This document shows positions 62,098 to 64,000 of a DNA stretch of 64,000 nt, piece by piece. The DNA is from Alphaproteobacteria bacterium (GTDB lineage Bacteria; Pseudomonadota; Alphaproteobacteria; Rhizobiales; GCA-2746425). The DNA is taken from assembly GCA_024743215.1 (NCBI GenBank), contig JANSWZ010000008.1, forward strand, positions 62,001 to 126,000, given 5' to 3'. The notes beneath the pieces are model-generated. The model was not told the DNA's origin, made no database searches, and saw only the letters and a program-made list of their open reading frames with translations. Position numbers and translations under genes: made by a program. Numbering within the stretch: the stretch's first letter is position 1; each line of letters starts with the position of its first letter.

Positions 62098-63210
62098 TCA
62101 GTTGATCTCCTTATAAGTTCCATCAGACCATTCGTACAAAACGTAGCCAGGCAAGGAGACATCGCCTTTGCCGTCAAATGCAAGACGGCCAAGGACGGTT
62201 GCAAACTCACCGGTATTCAAAGCCTTGCGCGTTGCATCATAGTCTGTCGATCCGGCTGATTGAACCGCCTGAGCCCAGGCCTGAATGGCAGCATATGTAT
62301 AGAGCACGTAGCCTTCAGACGTTTTCCCAGCGTCTTTGAGGCTTTTGACCACATTCACAGCTTCAACATTGTCTTCCGGATTGGGAAAGAACGTCATAAG
62401 AGACCCTTCCCCGGCTTCACCGGAAATGCTCCAGAAATCATCGGTCATCAGCGCATCGCCGGATATCAGAACAGCGTCCAACCCCTGTTCGCGCATTTGT
62501 CGAACGATAAGGCCGGCTTCTGTGTGGTAACCGCCAACATAAAGCACATCGGCTGCTTCCTGCTGCAACTTGGTAACAAGTGCAGAATAGTCCCGCTCAC
62601 CTACATTGTAGGCTTCATAGAGAATTGATGTGCCACCAGCAGCTTCAAACGCTGCTTTCGTTGCATCAGCCAATCCTTTGCCATAAACGGTCTTGTCGTG
62701 GACAAAGGCTACATTTTTGCCAGCAAAGTTTGCACTCAGATAGGCGCCGGCGGCGGCACCCTGCTGATCGTCGCGACCGCTCACGCGGTATGTGCCGCCA
62801 TCAGCGCTGCCGGGACGCTCATCCGTCAGCTTTGGGTTGATGGAAGCCGGAGAAATCTGGATGATCCGTTCCTCAAAATAGACAGCCGATGCCGGAATTG
62901 ATGAACTTGAGCAGAAATGACCCGCAACAAACACGACGCCTAAATCGGGCATTGTGTCGGCCACAGCAACGGCCTGTTTTGGATCGCACGCGTCATCGCC
63001 GATTTCCAGCATGATTTGTTCACCCAGGACACCACCAGAGGCATTGATGTCGGCAATCGCCTGTTCGGCACCGATACGCATTTGATCACCAAAGGAAGTA
63101 TACTGACCGGTCATTGGACCAACTATTGCAATTGAAATCTCTGCATTGGCGGATGAAACAATCGTCAGGCCAGTTGCAAGGGTAATAGCTGCAAAAATTG
63201 TGGTCTTCAT
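62098..63210 (-). CDS. Branched-chain amino-acid-type ABC transporter substrate-binding protein
   Basis: A 370-residue precursor with signal peptide MKTTIFAAITLATGLTIVSSANA, then the type I periplasmic fold of LivK/LivJ: ISIAIVGPMTGQYTSFGDQMRIGAEQAIADINASGGVLGEQIMLEIGDDACDPKQAV and GHFCSSSSIPASAVY. ATG at 63210 has AAGGGG upstream; the longer frame to 63357 is not conserved. No permease or ATPase genes are adjacent, so it may serve a Liv system elsewhere. Confidence 0.93.
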   Translation of the reverse strand: MKTTIFAAITLATGLTIVSSANAEISIAIVGPMTGQYTSFGDQMRIGAEQAIADINASGGVLGEQIMLEIGDDACDPKQAVAVADTMPDLGVVFVAGHFCSSSSIPASAVYFEERIIQISPASINPKLTDERPGSADGGTYRVSGRDDQQGAAAGAYLSANFAGKNVAFVHDKTVYGKGLADATKAAFEAAGGTSILYEAYNVGERDYSALVTKLQQEAADVLYVGGYHTEAGLIVRQMREQGLDAVLISGDALMTDDFWSISGEAGEGSLMTFFPNPEDNVEAVNVVKSLKDAGKTSEGYVLYTYAAIQAWAQAVQSAGSTDYDATRKALNTGEFATVLGRLAFDGKGDVSLPGYVLYEWSDGTYKEIN

Positions 63211-63514
63211 TCCGATACACCCCTTGGAACAAACAAGAAATTTTGCTTGTAATATGAAACGCCTGCGCCTTCGTTTCAAATATTCAATCGTACTTATTGA
63301 ACAATTGGTAGGGCTGGTTTGGAAAAACTTGGTGCGCACCAAACCATCACTGATCACAAAGAAGCGGGCATCTACAAATGGCCTGTTTCTGCGTCATTGC
63401 GGCATCACAAGCGAGCGCTTTGCTGACAAACAACAGACCACACGTAGAGCTTCCACTGAACCAGCGTCGTAAAGTCGCCACAATATGATCCCGATTGGCG
63501 ACAGCGCGCCGGTG
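63211..63514. other. Intergenic region between alaS and the binding-protein gene (304 bases)
   Basis: Should hold the promoter of the binding-protein gene and the end of the alaS transcript. I see no convincing small gene, terminator or repeat here. Confidence 0.4.
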
Positions 63515-64000
63515 TCAACTCAATGCAGCTTCAACCGCTGTGAGTGCCTTATTCGCATCGGCTCCATTGGGGCCACCAGCCTGTGCAAGATCCGGCTTCC
63601 CGCCGCCGCCCTTGCCACCAAGTTCTGCTGCAACAATCTTCACCAGATCCACAGCACTGAAACGTTCGATCATATCAGCAGACACACCAACAGATGCGGC
63701 CCCCTTTCCATCTTCGGAGACCGCGATCAAAACAACAACAGAGCTGCCGAGTTTCTGACGAGCCTGATCAACCAGACCGCGCAGGTCTTTTGGTGAAACG
63801 CCCTCAACCACCCGGCCGAGATACTTGAAGCCGTCCTTCTCTATGGCAGAATCAGACAGACCGGTCAGAGCCAGCTTGGCACGCGCATCGCCCAGTTCTT
63901 TCTCCAACCGTTTACGGTCAGCCAATAAAGATTCAACACGTGTGACAGCGTCTGCCGGTGTTGATTTCAGCGCATCAGCCACATCCTGCAAGCGTTGTTC
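63515..64000 (-). CDS. alaS: Alanyl-tRNA synthetase, C-terminal part (5' end outside window)
   Basis: The last 161 residues of AlaRS, read through the window edge. They contain a coiled region (SLLADRKRLEKELGDARAKLAL) and the DHHA1 domain with VVLIAVSEDGKGAASVGVSADMIERF and the conserved glycine-rich VKIVAAELGGKGGGGKPDLAQAGG. The catalytic and editing domains lie outside the window. Confidence 0.95.
   Translation of the reverse strand, partial: EQRLQDVADALKSTPADAVTRVESLLADRKRLEKELGDARAKLALTGLSDSAIEKDGFKYLGRVVEGVSPKDLRGLVDQARQKLGSSVVVLIAVSEDGKGAASVGVSADMIERFSAVDLVKIVAAELGGKGGGGKPDLAQAGGPNGADANKALTAVEAALS

Noticed and set aside
1-64000. Insertion sequences, CRISPR arrays, complete prophage, rRNA
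   Set aside because: No transposase, integrase, repeat-spacer array or rRNA sequence was recognised in reading the window.

Overview
This window looks like chromosomal DNA of an alphaproteobacterium, most likely Hyphomicrobiales (Rhizobiales). The evidence is gene content and order: cysE next to a DUF3126 gene, the block purC-purS-purQ-lipoprotein-purL-bolA-grxD, an F1-ATPase zeta-subunit (DUF1476) gene, an rpe-DUF2259 pair, the eukaryote-like NADP isocitrate dehydrogenase, and alaS at the right edge. By eye the composition is moderate in GC. The genus cannot be named from the sequence alone. Several solute-binding-protein transporters (TRAP, TTT, ABC) suggest an organic-acid- and amide-scavenging, possibly aquatic, lifestyle; that is inference.

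Left part (1-13 kb): the end of a dienelactone hydrolase, hisI, DUF3126 and cysE, then a TRAP transporter operon (dctP-dctQ-dctM) translationally coupled to a large protein like the N,N-dimethylformamidase large subunit. A LysR regulator is divergent from it, and a clear three-half-site operator lies between them. Next come a nucleoside hydrolase, a crotonase-fold protein lacking both catalytic glutamates, an alpha/beta hydrolase, a CHCC zinc-finger protein, an FAD monooxygenase and a DUF1624 membrane protein.

13-30 kb: an Aas-like acyl ligase, then a complete, tightly packed glycogen operon on the minus strand (glgP, glgB, glgC, glgA, glgX, malQ, pgm in transcription order). It makes, branches, debranches and mobilises glycogen and returns glucose-1-phosphate to glycolysis. 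A solitary GatZ/KbaZ-type protein and a tripartite tricarboxylate transporter (tctC-tctB-tctA) follow.

33-41 kb: tRNA-Leu(UAA), an isolated phage-type lysozyme in a gene-poor stretch, then housekeeping genes (gpt, CinA-like, sfsA, map, radC). After these come an FeS-type photolyase with its usual DUF2256 companion, and a RES-Xre toxin-antitoxin operon with its own duplicated operator and promoter. A 51-residue DUF3563-like gene follows.

41.5-46.4 kb: a five-gene maturation cassette for a molybdenum hydroxylase of the CO-dehydrogenase/xanthine-dehydrogenase type (CoxD ATPase, CoxE VWA protein, two XdhC-type proteins, a MoeA-like/MobA-like fusion). No structural subunits are in the window.

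46.4-64 kb: flavin reductase, icd, trmJ-murI, rpsD with a strongly structured leader, the purine block, the zeta subunit, an HpcH-type aldolase, purB, rpe-DUF2259, a P1-family peptidase, an ABC amino-acid binding protein and the 3' part of alaS. I see no insertion sequence, integrase, CRISPR array or complete prophage. The most unusual material is the DMFase-like/TRAP locus, the RES-Xre operator, the rpsD leader and the orphan molybdenum-enzyme maturation cassette.
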